DNA of 64,000 nt from JANQMX01 sp965247175. GTDB lineage: Bacteria > Pseudomonadota > Alphaproteobacteria > Kiloniellales > DSM-21159. The translations under genes were made by a program, and so were the position numbers. Where the stretch lies: contig OZ252006.1 in NCBI GenBank assembly GCA_965247175.1, positions 682,001-746,000 of the forward strand, given 5' to 3'. Below the pieces are notes generated by a model that worked only from the letters and a program-made list of their open reading frames with translations, was not told the DNA's origin and made no database searches. Below, in pieces: positions 17,131 to 26,665 of the stretch; within the stretch, counting starts at the first letter, position 1; each line of letters opens with the position of its first letter.

Positions 17131-17649
17131 CTAGTCTGCGCCGACGCCGATGTTGACCATCATCGGCTCGTTGTTGCGGTAGCGGCGAATGTCATCGAAC
17201 AGGTTCCGCAGCACCCGGTAGATGACGAGCGCGAAGCCGATGGGCGTGGCGGTGTAGAACCACCACTGCATGACGTCATCGGTGCCTTGGACGATGGCGA
17301 AGTTGTCGTAGGCGATCTGCACCTGCTGCATCGAGTAGTAGATCACCAGGAGCGAAAAGCCGATCCAGACAAGATGGTCGACCATCAGGCAGAAGAATTG
17401 GCCGCCATAAGGCAGGCGCATGCGGAACTCTTCGAAGCGCAGGTGGCTGCGTCGCTTGCAGTTGTAGGCGCAGCCTATCCAGGTAACCCAAAGGAAGAGG
17501 TAGATGGGAATCGTCGAGCTCCAGGGCGCCTGCTGCCCGAAAGCAAAGCGGCGAATCACCTCGACGAAAATGATCGCCGTCATCAGCACGTAGCTTACGA
17601 GAATGACGGACTTTTCGATGTTCTCATCGAGCCACTTGAGCACGACCAT
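17131..17649 (-). CDS. iseL: TRAP transporter small permease (DctQ family)
   Basis: A 172-aa protein with four transmembrane segments and the DctQ pattern (PLYLFLWVTWIG-like region SSTIPIYLFLWVTWIGCAY, then RSHLRFEEF). The start at 17649 has a strong aggggaga Shine-Dalgarno; a longer in-frame start at 17682 is not needed. It lies between the binding-protein and DctM genes in the standard PQM order. A GC-rich hairpin sits in the 172-base gap upstream of it. Confidence 0.88.
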   Translation of the reverse strand: MVVLKWLDENIEKSVILVSYVLMTAIIFVEVIRRFAFGQQAPWSSTIPIYLFLWVTWIGCAYNCKRRSHLRFEEFRMRLPYGGQFFCLMVDHLVWIGFSLLVIYYSMQQVQIAYDNFAIVQGTDDVMQWWFYTATPIGFALVIYRVLRNLFDDIRRYRNNEPMMVNIGVGAD

Positions 17650-17762
17650 GGTGTTCTCCCCTTGAAGCGCGCCGGCTGACACTTGCGATGGGCCCGGTTC
17701 CCGTTCCGGGCATCGTCCACGGCCTCTAGGCCGCCGGTCTGAGTGGCGAGCTTTGCATATTG

Positions 17763-17791
17763 GGGGGCGCAGTCTTCAGCGCCGCGCCCCC
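17763..17791 (-). terminator. Intra-operon attenuator hairpin downstream of the TRAP binding-protein gene
   Basis: GGGGGCGC and GCGCCCCC form an 8-bp all-GC stem with a 13-base loop, located between the binding-protein stop and the DctQ start. There is no U run. Such hairpins often let the binding protein be made in excess over membrane subunits. Confidence 0.55.
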
Positions 17792-17821
17792 GGCACGACA
17801 GGGACCTACGGGACTCCGTGG

Positions 17822-19051
17822 TCAGCCTTTCCACCAACGTCGCGGCTCAACGTTCTCCGCCAAGGTATCCTTGGGGATCTCGCGCGCGATGTCGTAGATG
17901 AAGGTGTAGGTATCCATGCCGCCGGACCAGTCATTGATCCGCTCGCGCCACTTCTCCCACGGCCCGGGCTGGAACTCCGGCGAGCACATCTCCTCGGCTT
18001 CCTTCTTGGCGGCATCCGACAGCCAGGCCACGCGCACGCCGTGCTCGGCAAAGAGCGTGTTGGGAAGCTGCGGGTCCGAGAAGCCGACGGTGTTCACGAG
18101 AGAGGCTTCGTTGGCCGCCTGCACGTGAACCTGGGTCAGATAGGCGGACTCCATCACTGCGTCCTGCAGTGAGGCATCGAGCTTGTCGAAGGAGGCGGTG
18201 CTCATCGCCGTGTGCTCGGTGCCGCAGAAGAACTCGAGGTTCACGCTCTGCGAAACGACCGGAGACATGTTGGCGTAGGCCACCGCAGCCGCCCAAGTCT
18301 CGGCACCGTCGATCAGGCCTTGCTTGAGACCGTCTAGAGTTTCCGACCAGGCGATCGGCGTGGGGTTGAGGTTCATCAGCTCCATGGCGATGCGGCCGAG
18401 CTGCGTGCCGGTGACCCGGTTCTTGGTGCCGGCCAGCTCGGTCACGCTCTGCACGGTCGGCTTGTCGTCCCAGCCGAGGCCGAGCTGGATACCGCGCAGC
18501 TCCGCGTGGCTGAACAGGAACTCGATCTTGTGCCGTTTGCGCATGGGCTCGCGCAGCACCTGCACGCTGCCCGGATGATAGAGGAAGTAGTACTGCGACG
18601 CCCGGCTGGGGAACATGTAGGCGTAGTCGAGCACGTTGAGGTAGGGCGCGCCGCCGGCAGAGTTCTGCGTCGAGGCGGCGTACATGTCGATGATGCCCTG
18701 CTGGGTTTTCTTCACGCAGTCGAGCTGGCCGCAGATCTGGTTGTTGCCGATGAACTCGACGCGGATGGCACCGTCCGTGCGCTCTTCCAGGTCATTGACG
18801 AACTGGAGACAACCGGCCCGCTCGATCAGCAGGTTGCGCTCGTTGAAGCCCGCGGCGCCGAACTTGAGCGTGTGCTTGGCGGGCGTTTTGAAGCGCTTCT
18901 CGTAGGTCGAGTTGGCGGCTTCTGCGAGGCGCGCCAGCGAGACGGCACCGGTCAGGCTGCCGGCGGCCAACAGGGTTGAGGTGAGACCGTAGTGCTTCGT
19001 CAGGCGCAGCAGGTCCCGACGAGAGATGTTCCGCAGCTTGCGGCTTAACAT
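17822..19051 (-). CDS. iseK: TRAP transporter substrate-binding protein (DctP family) with Tat-type signal
   Basis: Periplasmic binding protein of 409 aa. The N terminus carries a twin-arginine motif, ISRRDLLRL at residues 9-17, then a hydrophobic stretch ending ARLAEAANS, so export by Tat is likely. The DctP pattern follows, including TGTQLGRIAMELMNLNPTPI and LKQGLIDGAETWAA, where the solute-carboxylate/sulfonate-binding arginine region normally lies. The Shine-Dalgarno ggagg is 9 bases before ATG 19051. It is divergent from the GMC dehydrogenase gene. Function in isethionate uptake is inferred from neighbours. Confidence 0.85.
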   Translation of the reverse strand: MLSRKLRNISRRDLLRLTKHYGLTSTLLAAGSLTGAVSLARLAEAANSTYEKRFKTPAKHTLKFGAAGFNERNLLIERAGCLQFVNDLEERTDGAIRVEFIGNNQICGQLDCVKKTQQGIIDMYAASTQNSAGGAPYLNVLDYAYMFPSRASQYYFLYHPGSVQVLREPMRKRHKIEFLFSHAELRGIQLGLGWDDKPTVQSVTELAGTKNRVTGTQLGRIAMELMNLNPTPIAWSETLDGLKQGLIDGAETWAAAVAYANMSPVVSQSVNLEFFCGTEHTAMSTASFDKLDASLQDAVMESAYLTQVHVQAANEASLVNTVGFSDPQLPNTLFAEHGVRVAWLSDAAKKEAEEMCSPEFQPGPWEKWRERINDWSGGMDTYTFIYDIAREIPKDTLAENVEPRRWWKG

Positions 19052-19222
19052 GTCGTTGATCCTCCCTAATTGGTTATTTTGAGGCTGCAAAAGTGATATT
19101 ATTTTTTCCATTATTGCATCATTTGCTGAGCTGTGCAACGGTAATGGTCGGCAGTTCCTCAAGCGAATTATCGGTCTGGCTGTAGCGGGAGGGATGCCGC
19201 CGCCAAGAGGGGAAGCATAGCC

Positions 19223-20833
19223 ATGAGCCGGCCGGCTGAGGAATTCGACTATGTGATTGTCGGTGCTGGCTCGGCCGGATGCGTGCTTGCCAACCGGCTG
19301 AGCGCCGACCCGCGCACGACGGTGGCCTTGCTCGAAGCTGGCGGGCGGGACTGGTCGCCCTGGATCCATGTGCCGGTCGGCTACTTCAAGACCATGCATA
19401 ACCCCAACTACGACTGGTGCTATCGCACGGAGCCGGACCCGGGCTTGAACGGCCGTCGTCTGGAATGGCCGCGCGGCAAGGTGCTGGGCGGCTCCAGCTC
19501 CTTGAACGGCCTGCTCTACGTCCGCGGCCAGCCAGAGGACTACGACCGCTGGCGCCAGATGGGCAATCGCGGCTGGGGTTGGGACGAAGTGTTGCCACTG
19601 TTCAAGCGCTCCGAGGACCAGGAGCGCGGCGAGGACGACTTCCACGGCGTCGGCGGCCCCCTGTCAGTCTCCAGCATGCGACTCAACCGGCCGATCTGCG
19701 ATGCCTGGGTCGCGGCGGCGCAAAAGGCGGGCTACCCCTTCAATCACGACTACAACGGCGAGACTCAAGAAGGGGTCGGCTACTTCCAGCTCACCACCAG
19801 GAACGGGCGACGCTGCAGCTCAGCCGTGGCCTATCTGCATCCGGTGAAGCAGCGCCCCAACCTCAAGGTCATCACCAAAGCGCTGACCGAGCGGGTGGTG
19901 ACGGAGAACGGGCGGGCCAGCGCCGTGATCTATCGCCGCCCGGACGGCAGCGAAGCCGAGGCGCGGGCGAAACGAGAAATCGTGCTGAGCAGTGGCGCGA
20001 TCGGCTCGCCGCAAATCCTCATGCTCTCGGGTATCGGCGAAGCCGAGCAACTGCGCGAGCACGGCATTGAGGTGGTGGCCGACCTGCCGGGCGTGGGCAA
20101 AAACCTGCAGGACCATCTGCAGGCGCGCCTGATCTACAAGTGCAAGGAGCCGACGCTCAACGACGAGGTGCGCAGCCTTTGGAACCAGATGCGCATCGGT
20201 CTCAAGTACGTCCTGTTTCGCGCCGGGCCGATGACCATGGCGGCTAGCCTGGCGACCGGCTTTCTGCGGACCCATGACGGGTTGGAAACACCGGATATCC
20301 AGTTCCACATCCAGCCTTGGTCGGCGGACAGCCCGGGGGAGGGGGTGCATGCCTTCTCCGCCTTCACGGCCTCGGTCTGCCAGTTGCGCCCGGAAAGCCG
20401 TGGTGAAATCCGCCTGAAGGACGCCAACGCGACCAGCTATCCGGCCATTCATCCGAACTACCTGGCGACGGAAACCGACCGGCGGACGCTGCTCGAAGGC
20501 ATCAAGATCGCCATCCGCATCGCCGAGCAACCACCGCTGATGAGCAAGATCTCGGAGCGCTTTCGCCCCGGCCCCGAGGAGACCTCGGACGATGAGCTGC
20601 TGGAGTGGGCGCGCAACTACTCGACGACGATCTATCACCCGGCCGGCACCTGCAAGATGGGTCAGGATCCGCAGGCCGTGGTGGATGAGCGGCTGCGGGT
20701 CCGTGGCATAGAGGGCCTGCGGGTTGCCGACTGCTCCATTATGCCCGAGATCGTCTCGGGCAACACCAACGCGCCGACCATCATGATCGGCGAAAAAGCC
20801 AGCGACATGATTTTGGAAGATGCGCGCGCTTGA
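19223..20833 (+). CDS. iseJ: GMC-family FAD dehydrogenase, probable isethionate dehydrogenase
   Basis: FAD-dependent GMC oxidoreductase of 536 aa. The ADP-binding site VIVGAGSAGCVLANRLS is at the N terminus, the GMC signature WPRGKVLGGSSSLNG near residue 85, and the catalytic histidine H472 in YHPAGTCKMG. A C-terminal FAD-contact NTNAPTIMIGEKAS follows. Choline dehydrogenase-like enzymes share this layout, but the gene is followed 85 bases later by xsc and faces a TRAP operon. That is the arrangement of isethionate dehydrogenase, which makes sulfoacetaldehyde. Substrate is inferred. Confidence 0.82.
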   Translation: MSRPAEEFDYVIVGAGSAGCVLANRLSADPRTTVALLEAGGRDWSPWIHVPVGYFKTMHNPNYDWCYRTEPDPGLNGRRLEWPRGKVLGGSSSLNGLLYVRGQPEDYDRWRQMGNRGWGWDEVLPLFKRSEDQERGEDDFHGVGGPLSVSSMRLNRPICDAWVAAAQKAGYPFNHDYNGETQEGVGYFQLTTRNGRRCSSAVAYLHPVKQRPNLKVITKALTERVVTENGRASAVIYRRPDGSEAEARAKREIVLSSGAIGSPQILMLSGIGEAEQLREHGIEVVADLPGVGKNLQDHLQARLIYKCKEPTLNDEVRSLWNQMRIGLKYVLFRAGPMTMAASLATGFLRTHDGLETPDIQFHIQPWSADSPGEGVHAFSAFTASVCQLRPESRGEIRLKDANATSYPAIHPNYLATETDRRTLLEGIKIAIRIAEQPPLMSKISERFRPGPEETSDDELLEWARNYSTTIYHPAGTCKMGQDPQAVVDERLRVRGIEGLRVADCSIMPEIVSGNTNAPTIMIGEKASDMILEDARA

Positions 20834-20918
20834 ATCTCCCTGACGCGTCGCGGTAATTCGCAACCTTGAAACGTCTGTCCCGCTCCGGCCCGAGCCGACC
20901 ACTGGAGGAATCGCAAAA

Positions 20919-22697
20919 ATGAAGATGACGACCGAAGAGGCCTTCGTAAAAGTTCTGCAGATGCACGGCATCGAGCATGCCTTCGGCATCATCGGCTCGG
21001 CCATGATGCCGATCTCGGACCTCTTTCCCGCCGCCGGCATCACCTTCTGGGACTGCGCGCACGAGTGCAACGCGGGCATGAGCGCGGACGGCTACACTCG
21101 GGCGACCGGCAAGATGGCCATGGCCATCGCACAGAACGGGCCGGGCATCACCAACTTCGTGACCCCGATCAAGACGGCCTATTGGAATCACACGCCGATG
21201 CTGCTGGTGACGCCGCAGGCGGCCAACAAGACCATCGGCCAGGGCGGTTTCCAGGAAATGCCGCAGATGGCGCTGTTCGAGGACATCGTCTGCTACCAGG
21301 AAGAGGTGCGTGATCCTTCCCGCATCGCCGAGGTGCTGAACCGGGTGATCGAGAAAGCTTGGCGGGGCAGCGCGCCGGCGCAGATCAACGTGCCGCGCGA
21401 CTACTGGACCCAGGTGATCGACATCGATCTGCCGCAGATCGTGCGCCTGGAGCGCCCGCGCGGCGGCGAGGAGGCTATCGCGCAGGCGGCCGAGCTGCTG
21501 TCCGAAGCCGAGTTCCCGGTCATCCTCAACGGCGCCGGCATCGTGCTCGCTGGTGCCATCCCGGCCAGCGTCGCCTTGGCCGAGCGGCTTTCCGCGCCTG
21601 TCTGCTGCAACTATCAGCACAACGACGCCTTCCCAGGCTCGCACTCGCTGTCGCTCGGTCCTCTGGGCTACAACGGCTCCAAGGCGGCGATGGAGACCAT
21701 TGCCAAGGCCGACGTGGTGCTGGCGCTGGGCACACGGCTCAATCCCTTTTCGACCTTGCCGGGCTACGGCATCGACTACTGGCCGAAGGACGCCAAGCTG
21801 ATCCAGGTCGACATCAACTCCGACCGCATCGGCCTGACCAAGAAGGTCACCGTCGGCATCCAGGGAGATGCCAAGCGCGTGGCGGAGCAACTCCTCTCGC
21901 AGCTCGCCACCACGGCCGGCGACAAAGGTCGTCAGGCGCGCAAGGACCTGGTGGCCGAGACCCGCTCGCGCTGGCTGCAGCAGCTCTCCTCCATGGACCA
22001 CGAGGACGACGACCCGGGCACCAACTGGAACGAGCGTGCCCGCACCCGCGAGCCGGAGCGCATGAGCCCGCGGCAGGCCTGGCGCGCCATTCAGTCCGCG
22101 CTGCCGAAGGAAGCGATCATCTCCACCGACATCGGCAACAACTGCGCCATCGGCAACGCCTATCCCACCTTCGAAGAGGGGCGGAAGTATCTCGCGCCCG
22201 GCCTCTTCGGGCCTTGCGGCTACGGCTTCCCGTCTATCCTCGGTGCCAAGATCGGGCGCCCGGATGTGCCCTGCGTCGGCTTCGCCGGCGACGGCGCCTT
22301 CGGCATCTCGATGAACGAGATGACTGCCTGCGGCCGCAACGATTGGCCGGGCATCACCATGGTGATCTTCCGCAATTACCAATGGGGGGCGGAGAAGCGC
22401 AACACGACGCTCTGGTTCGACGACAACTTCGTCGGCACCGAGCTCAACCTCGGCGTCGAGTACGCCAAGGTGGCCGAGGCCTGCGGCGTCAAGGGCGTGA
22501 AGGTCAGCACCATGGACGGCCTGACCGACGCCCTGCGCACGGCGATCAAGGAGCAGATGGAGACCAACACCACCACCTTCATTGAGGCGGTGTTGAACCA
22601 GGAGCTCGGCGAGCCCTTCCGCCGCGACGCCATGAAGACCCCGGTGCAGGTCGCCGGCATCGACCGCGCCGACATGCGGCCGCAGCAGGGGGCGTGA
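20919..22697 (+). CDS. xsc: Sulfoacetaldehyde acetyltransferase
   Basis: Thiamine-diphosphate enzyme of 592 aa that converts sulfoacetaldehyde and phosphate to acetyl phosphate and sulfite. Characteristic Xsc stretches are MHGIEHAFGIIGSAMMPISD, CAHECNAGMSADGYTR and QNGPGITNFVT near the N terminus. The C-terminal TPP-binding GDGAFGISMNEMTACGRND and FRNYQWGAEKRN also fit. Full family length. It has a clear Shine-Dalgarno (ggagg). No pta follows, unlike many xsc loci; the convergent pyruvate carboxylase gene ends 4 bases away. Confidence 0.93.
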   Translation: MKMTTEEAFVKVLQMHGIEHAFGIIGSAMMPISDLFPAAGITFWDCAHECNAGMSADGYTRATGKMAMAIAQNGPGITNFVTPIKTAYWNHTPMLLVTPQAANKTIGQGGFQEMPQMALFEDIVCYQEEVRDPSRIAEVLNRVIEKAWRGSAPAQINVPRDYWTQVIDIDLPQIVRLERPRGGEEAIAQAAELLSEAEFPVILNGAGIVLAGAIPASVALAERLSAPVCCNYQHNDAFPGSHSLSLGPLGYNGSKAAMETIAKADVVLALGTRLNPFSTLPGYGIDYWPKDAKLIQVDINSDRIGLTKKVTVGIQGDAKRVAEQLLSQLATTAGDKGRQARKDLVAETRSRWLQQLSSMDHEDDDPGTNWNERARTREPERMSPRQAWRAIQSALPKEAIISTDIGNNCAIGNAYPTFEEGRKYLAPGLFGPCGYGFPSILGAKIGRPDVPCVGFAGDGAFGISMNEMTACGRNDWPGITMVIFRNYQWGAEKRNTTLWFDDNFVGTELNLGVEYAKVAEACGVKGVKVSTMDGLTDALRTAIKEQMETNTTTFIEAVLNQELGEPFRRDAMKTPVQVAGIDRADMRPQQGA

Positions 22698-22701
22698 GCG
22701 C

Positions 22702-25700
22702 TCAGGCTTCGATCACCGCCAAGAGGTCCTTAGCATCGACGACGCTGCCGACCGAGACGGGGAGGCGGGCGACCTTGCCGGCCAGAGGGGCGGTGACGGC
22801 GGATTCCATCTTCATGGCTTCCAGGGTCAGGAGGACGTCGCCGGACTGAACCTGTTGGCCGACAGAGGCTGCCAGGGTCGAGACCACCCCCGGCATGGGG
22901 GCGGCGACCTGGCTGGGGTCGTCGAGGTCGGCGCGCTCGTTGGCCGGCACCGAAGGCGCGACGCTGCGGTCGGCCACCGAGATCACCCGCGGCTGGCCGT
23001 TGAGCTCGAAGAAGACCTCGCGCTCGCCACGCTCGTCGGCCTCGCCGACGGTCATCAGGCGGATGACCAGCGCCTTTCCGGCGTCGATCTCGACGGAGAT
23101 CTCCTGGCCCGCCGTCATGCCATAGAAGTAGACGGGGGTGGAGAGGATATCGAGGCGACCGAACTCCCGGCGGTGCTTGGCGTAGTCGGAGAAGACGGCC
23201 GGGTACATGATGCTGGAGGCCACCTCGTAGTCGGAGACGTGGCGCTCGGCGGCCTTCTCGGCTGTCCTTCTTTCGGCCGAGAGGTCCATGGGTGCCAGGT
23301 GGTTGGCCGGCCGGTCGGTGAAGGGCGCTTCGCCCCTTAGGGCCTTCTTTTGGATCGCCTCCGGCCAACCGCCTGGAGGTTGGCCGAGATCGCCGTGCAG
23401 CATGGAGACGACGGACTTGGGAAAGGCGATCTCGACCTCGGGGTCCAGCACCTGCTCCGGCGTGATTCCGCTCGCCACCATGTAGAGCGCCATGTCGCCG
23501 ACCACCTTGGAGGAGGGGGTGACCTTCACGATGTCGCCGAAGAGTTGGTTCACCTCGGCGTACATATGCGCGACCTCGTGCCAGCGGTCGGCCAGGCCCA
23601 GGGCGCGCGCCTGTTCTTTGAGGTTGGTGAACTGACCGCCCGGCATTTCGTGGAGATAGACCTCGGAAGCGCCTGAACGCAGATCGGGCTCAAAGGCCGC
23701 GTACTGCACCCGCACCGCTTCCCAGTAGTCGGAGAAGGCGCGGATGGTTGCCGGGTCGATGCCGCTGCCGCGCCCGCCGTCGTTGAGCGCGGCGACGATG
23801 GAGCCGAGGTTGGGCTGGGAGGTGAGGCCTGAGAAGCTGTCCATCGCCGCATCCACCGCATCGACGCCAACCTCGCAGGCGGCCAGCACCGTGGCCGCCG
23901 AGATGCCCGAGGTGTCGTGGGTGTGGAAGTGGACGGGCAGGCCGGTCTCTTCCTTCAGTCGCTGCACCAGCACCCGCACCTGCTCGGGCCGACAGAGCCC
24001 GGCCATATCCTTGATGCCCAGAATGTGGGCGCCGGCCGCCTTCAGCTCCCGCGCCATGGCGACGTAGTAGTCGAGGTCGTACTTCGCCCGCTCCTCGTCG
24101 AAGAGGTCGCCGGTGTAACAGATGGCCGCTTCGCAGAGCCGGTCGGTTTTCAGCACCGCGTCGATGGCGACCTTCATGTTCTCGACCCAGTTGAGGCTGT
24201 CGAACACCCGGAAGACGTCGATGCCGGCCTCGGCCGACTTCTCGACGAAGTACTGCACGGCGTTGTCGGGATAGTTGGCGTAGCCCACCGCGTTGGAGGC
24301 CCGCAGCAGCATCTGCAGCAGGATGTTGGGGATGCGCTTGCGGATGTCGATCAGGCGGTCCCAAGGGTCTTCCTTGAGGAAGCGCATGGCGACATCAAAG
24401 GTGGCGCCGCCCCAGCACTCCATCGAGAACAGTTGGGGCAGGCGATGGGCATAGGCCTCGCTGACGGCGACCATGTCGTAGGAGCGCATGCGGGTGGCCA
24501 AGAGCGACTGGTGAGCATCCCGCATGGTGGTGTCGGTGATCAGCACCTGCTGCTGCGCCAGCATCCAGTCGCGGAAGCCCTCTGGCCCTTGCTCGTCCAG
24601 CAACTGCTTGGTGCCGGAGGTGACGGGCTGGGTCGGATCGAAGGCCGGCACCACGGGGGTGATCGCCTTGCTGGAGGGCTTGGGGCGGCCGGCGACCTCC
24701 GGATTGCCGTTGACCGTCACGTCGGCGATGTAGCGTAGAAGGCGGGTGGCCCGGTCGCGCCGCTTGGGAAAGTGCAGCAGCTCCGGGGTGGTGTCGATGA
24801 AGCGGGTCGTGACCTCGTCGGCCAGGAACTTCGGGTGGTTGATGACGTTTTCGAGGAAGACCAGGTTGGTGGCCACGCCGCGAATGCGGAACTCCCGCAA
24901 GGCCCGGTCCATGCGGCGCACGGCCTCGTCCTTGGTGGCGCCGCGGGCGGTGACCTTCTCCAGCAGGCTGTCGTAGTAGCGGGTGATGACGGCGCCCGAG
25001 TAGGCCGTGCCGCCGTCGAGCCGGATGCCGAAGCCGGTGGCGCCGCGATAGGCGGTGATGCGGCCGTAGTCCGGCTTGAAGTTGGACTCAGGATCCTCGG
25101 TGGTGATGCGGCACTGCATGGCGTGGCCGCGTAGCTGGATGGCGTCCTGCGGCGGCACGCCTGTCTCGCTCTCCTGGCCGATGTGTCCACCGAGCGCGAT
25201 CTGGATCTGCGCCTTGACGATGTCGATGCCGGTGACCTCCTCGGTCACCGTGTGCTCGACCTGGATGCGCGGATTGACCTCGATGAAATAGAAGGCGCCG
25301 CTGTCCGCATCCATCAGGAACTCAACGGTGCCGGCGCCGACGTAGTTGGCGGCCTGGCAGAGGGCGAGGGCGGCCTGACAGATCTCCTGCCGCTTGGCGG
25401 CGTCGAGATAGGGGGCCGGCGCGCGCTCCACGACCTTCTGATTGCGTCGCTGCAGGGAGCAGTCGCGCTCGAAGAGATGCACCACGTTGCCGTGGCGGTC
25501 GCCGAGGATCTGCACCTCCACGTGCCGGGCGCGCTGCACCAGCTTCTCGAGATAGACCTCGCCGTTGCCGAAAGCGGCTTCTGCCTCGCGCCGCCCGGCA
25601 TCGATTTGCTCCAGGAGCTCTTCGGGCGATTCGATCACCCGCATGCCGCGCCCGCCGCCGCCCCAGCTCGCCTTCAGCATCAGGGGATAGCCGACCTCCT

Positions 25701-26151
25701 CGGCCAGGCGCCGGCACTCGGACTCGTCCTGGGGCAGGGGGCCGGTCGCCGGCATGACAGGGACGCCGGCCGAGACCGCGAGGTTGCGCGCCGCCACCTT
25801 GTTGCCCAGCGCACGCATGACGTCAGCCGGCGGGCCGACGAAGGTGATGCCGTTGCGCACGCAGGCCTCGGGCAGCTCCGGCTTTTCGGAGACGAAGCCG
25901 TAGCCGGGATGCAGCAGGGTGGCGCCGGCGCGCTTGGCGGTGCGGATGATCTCGTCGATATCGAGATAGGCCTTCACCGGGCCGAGGTCCGCCCCGATGC
26001 GGTAGCTCTCGTCCGCCTTGAAGCGATGGAGGGCGAGCTTGTCCTCCTCGGCGTAGATCGCGACGGTGCGCAGGCCCAGCTCCGTCGCCGCGCGCATGAC
26101 CCGGATGGCGATCTCGCTTCGATTGGCAACCAAGAGCTTGCGTTGTGACAC
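22702..26151 (-). CDS. pyc: Pyruvate carboxylase
   Basis: Single-chain biotin enzyme of 1149 aa making oxaloacetate from pyruvate and bicarbonate. The domains in order are: biotin carboxylase with glycine-rich ATP loop SWGGGGRGMRVI and EVNPRIQVEHTVTEEVTG; carboxyltransferase (ITDTTMRDAHQSLLATRMRS, metal-binding HFHTHDTSG); the allosteric linker; and a C-terminal biotinyl domain with LEAMKMES, where K is biotinylated. Full length and intact. It has its own promoter region; no link to the convergent xsc gene beyond both feeding C2/C3 metabolism. Confidence 0.97.
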   Translation of the reverse strand: MSQRKLLVANRSEIAIRVMRAATELGLRTVAIYAEEDKLALHRFKADESYRIGADLGPVKAYLDIDEIIRTAKRAGATLLHPGYGFVSEKPELPEACVRNGITFVGPPADVMRALGNKVAARNLAVSAGVPVMPATGPLPQDESECRRLAEEVGYPLMLKASWGGGGRGMRVIESPEELLEQIDAGRREAEAAFGNGEVYLEKLVQRARHVEVQILGDRHGNVVHLFERDCSLQRRNQKVVERAPAPYLDAAKRQEICQAALALCQAANYVGAGTVEFLMDADSGAFYFIEVNPRIQVEHTVTEEVTGIDIVKAQIQIALGGHIGQESETGVPPQDAIQLRGHAMQCRITTEDPESNFKPDYGRITAYRGATGFGIRLDGGTAYSGAVITRYYDSLLEKVTARGATKDEAVRRMDRALREFRIRGVATNLVFLENVINHPKFLADEVTTRFIDTTPELLHFPKRRDRATRLLRYIADVTVNGNPEVAGRPKPSSKAITPVVPAFDPTQPVTSGTKQLLDEQGPEGFRDWMLAQQQVLITDTTMRDAHQSLLATRMRSYDMVAVSEAYAHRLPQLFSMECWGGATFDVAMRFLKEDPWDRLIDIRKRIPNILLQMLLRASNAVGYANYPDNAVQYFVEKSAEAGIDVFRVFDSLNWVENMKVAIDAVLKTDRLCEAAICYTGDLFDEERAKYDLDYYVAMARELKAAGAHILGIKDMAGLCRPEQVRVLVQRLKEETGLPVHFHTHDTSGISAATVLAACEVGVDAVDAAMDSFSGLTSQPNLGSIVAALNDGGRGSGIDPATIRAFSDYWEAVRVQYAAFEPDLRSGASEVYLHEMPGGQFTNLKEQARALGLADRWHEVAHMYAEVNQLFGDIVKVTPSSKVVGDMALYMVASGITPEQVLDPEVEIAFPKSVVSMLHGDLGQPPGGWPEAIQKKALRGEAPFTDRPANHLAPMDLSAERRTAEKAAERHVSDYEVASSIMYPAVFSDYAKHRREFGRLDILSTPVYFYGMTAGQEISVEIDAGKALVIRLMTVGEADERGEREVFFELNGQPRVISVADRSVAPSVPANERADLDDPSQVAAPMPGVVSTLAASVGQQVQSGDVLLTLEAMKMESAVTAPLAGKVARLPVSVGSVVDAKDLLAVIEA

Positions 26152-26437
26152 AGGTGTCTCCCTGTTGATAGATGGTACCGGGCGGCGGGCGGCACGGCGG
26201 TGCCGGGCGTGATCTGCGCTATAACGATCTGGAAGCGTAGTTTATTCGATTATTGTGCGCTGCAAAACCGATCAAGTAAGCGCTGGCATTTGATGGCTGA
26301 ATCGTCGTCACGCTGTGGGCACGACAGATGCCGGATGACCTGCATCCCTGACTTGCACTTTCGACGCCTTTCGATGCCGGCGCGTCGCCTTAGTCTCCAA
26401 CGCGCCCTACCACTTGGCGAGCGAAAGGAACCCTCTC

Positions 26438-26665
26438 GTGCCCTACATCAACCTGCAGATCACCAAGGGCGCTTCGCGCCAGGACAAGGAGGTACTGGTC
26501 ACTCGCTTCACCGACGCCCTGGTGGAGGTGCTGGGCAAGAAGCCGGAGCACATCCACATGGTCATCCAGGAGATCGAAGAAGAGAATTGGGGCTTCGCCG
26601 GCATGCTGACCGACGACTATCGCAGTCGGGCTTCCCGCGGGCCGTCTAAAGCAGATGCTGAATGA
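26438..26665 (+). CDS. 4-oxalocrotonate tautomerase-family protein
   Basis: A small 75-aa tautomerase-superfamily protein. The GTG at 26438 places proline at position 2 (VPYINLQITKG), which becomes the catalytic N-terminal Pro1 after processing. This start has a gaaagga Shine-Dalgarno; a longer in-frame ATG at 26414 would bury the proline. A GKKPEHIHMVIQEI segment fits the subunit-interface region. The substrate is unknown because no catechol meta-cleavage genes are present. Its 3' end overlaps the convergent LuxR gene by 20 bases. Confidence 0.8.
   Translation: MPYINLQITKGASRQDKEVLVTRFTDALVEVLGKKPEHIHMVIQEIEEENWGFAGMLTDDYRSRASRGPSKADAE

Noticed and set aside
15975..17156. 393-aa plus-strand frame, highly charged
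   Set aside because: It is opposite the DctM gene. The charged composition is the reverse complement of hydrophobic helices.
26200..26649. 149-aa plus-strand frame overlapping the tautomerase
   Set aside because: It is in a different frame from the conserved tautomerase sequence with Pro at position 2, and lacks a Shine-Dalgarno.
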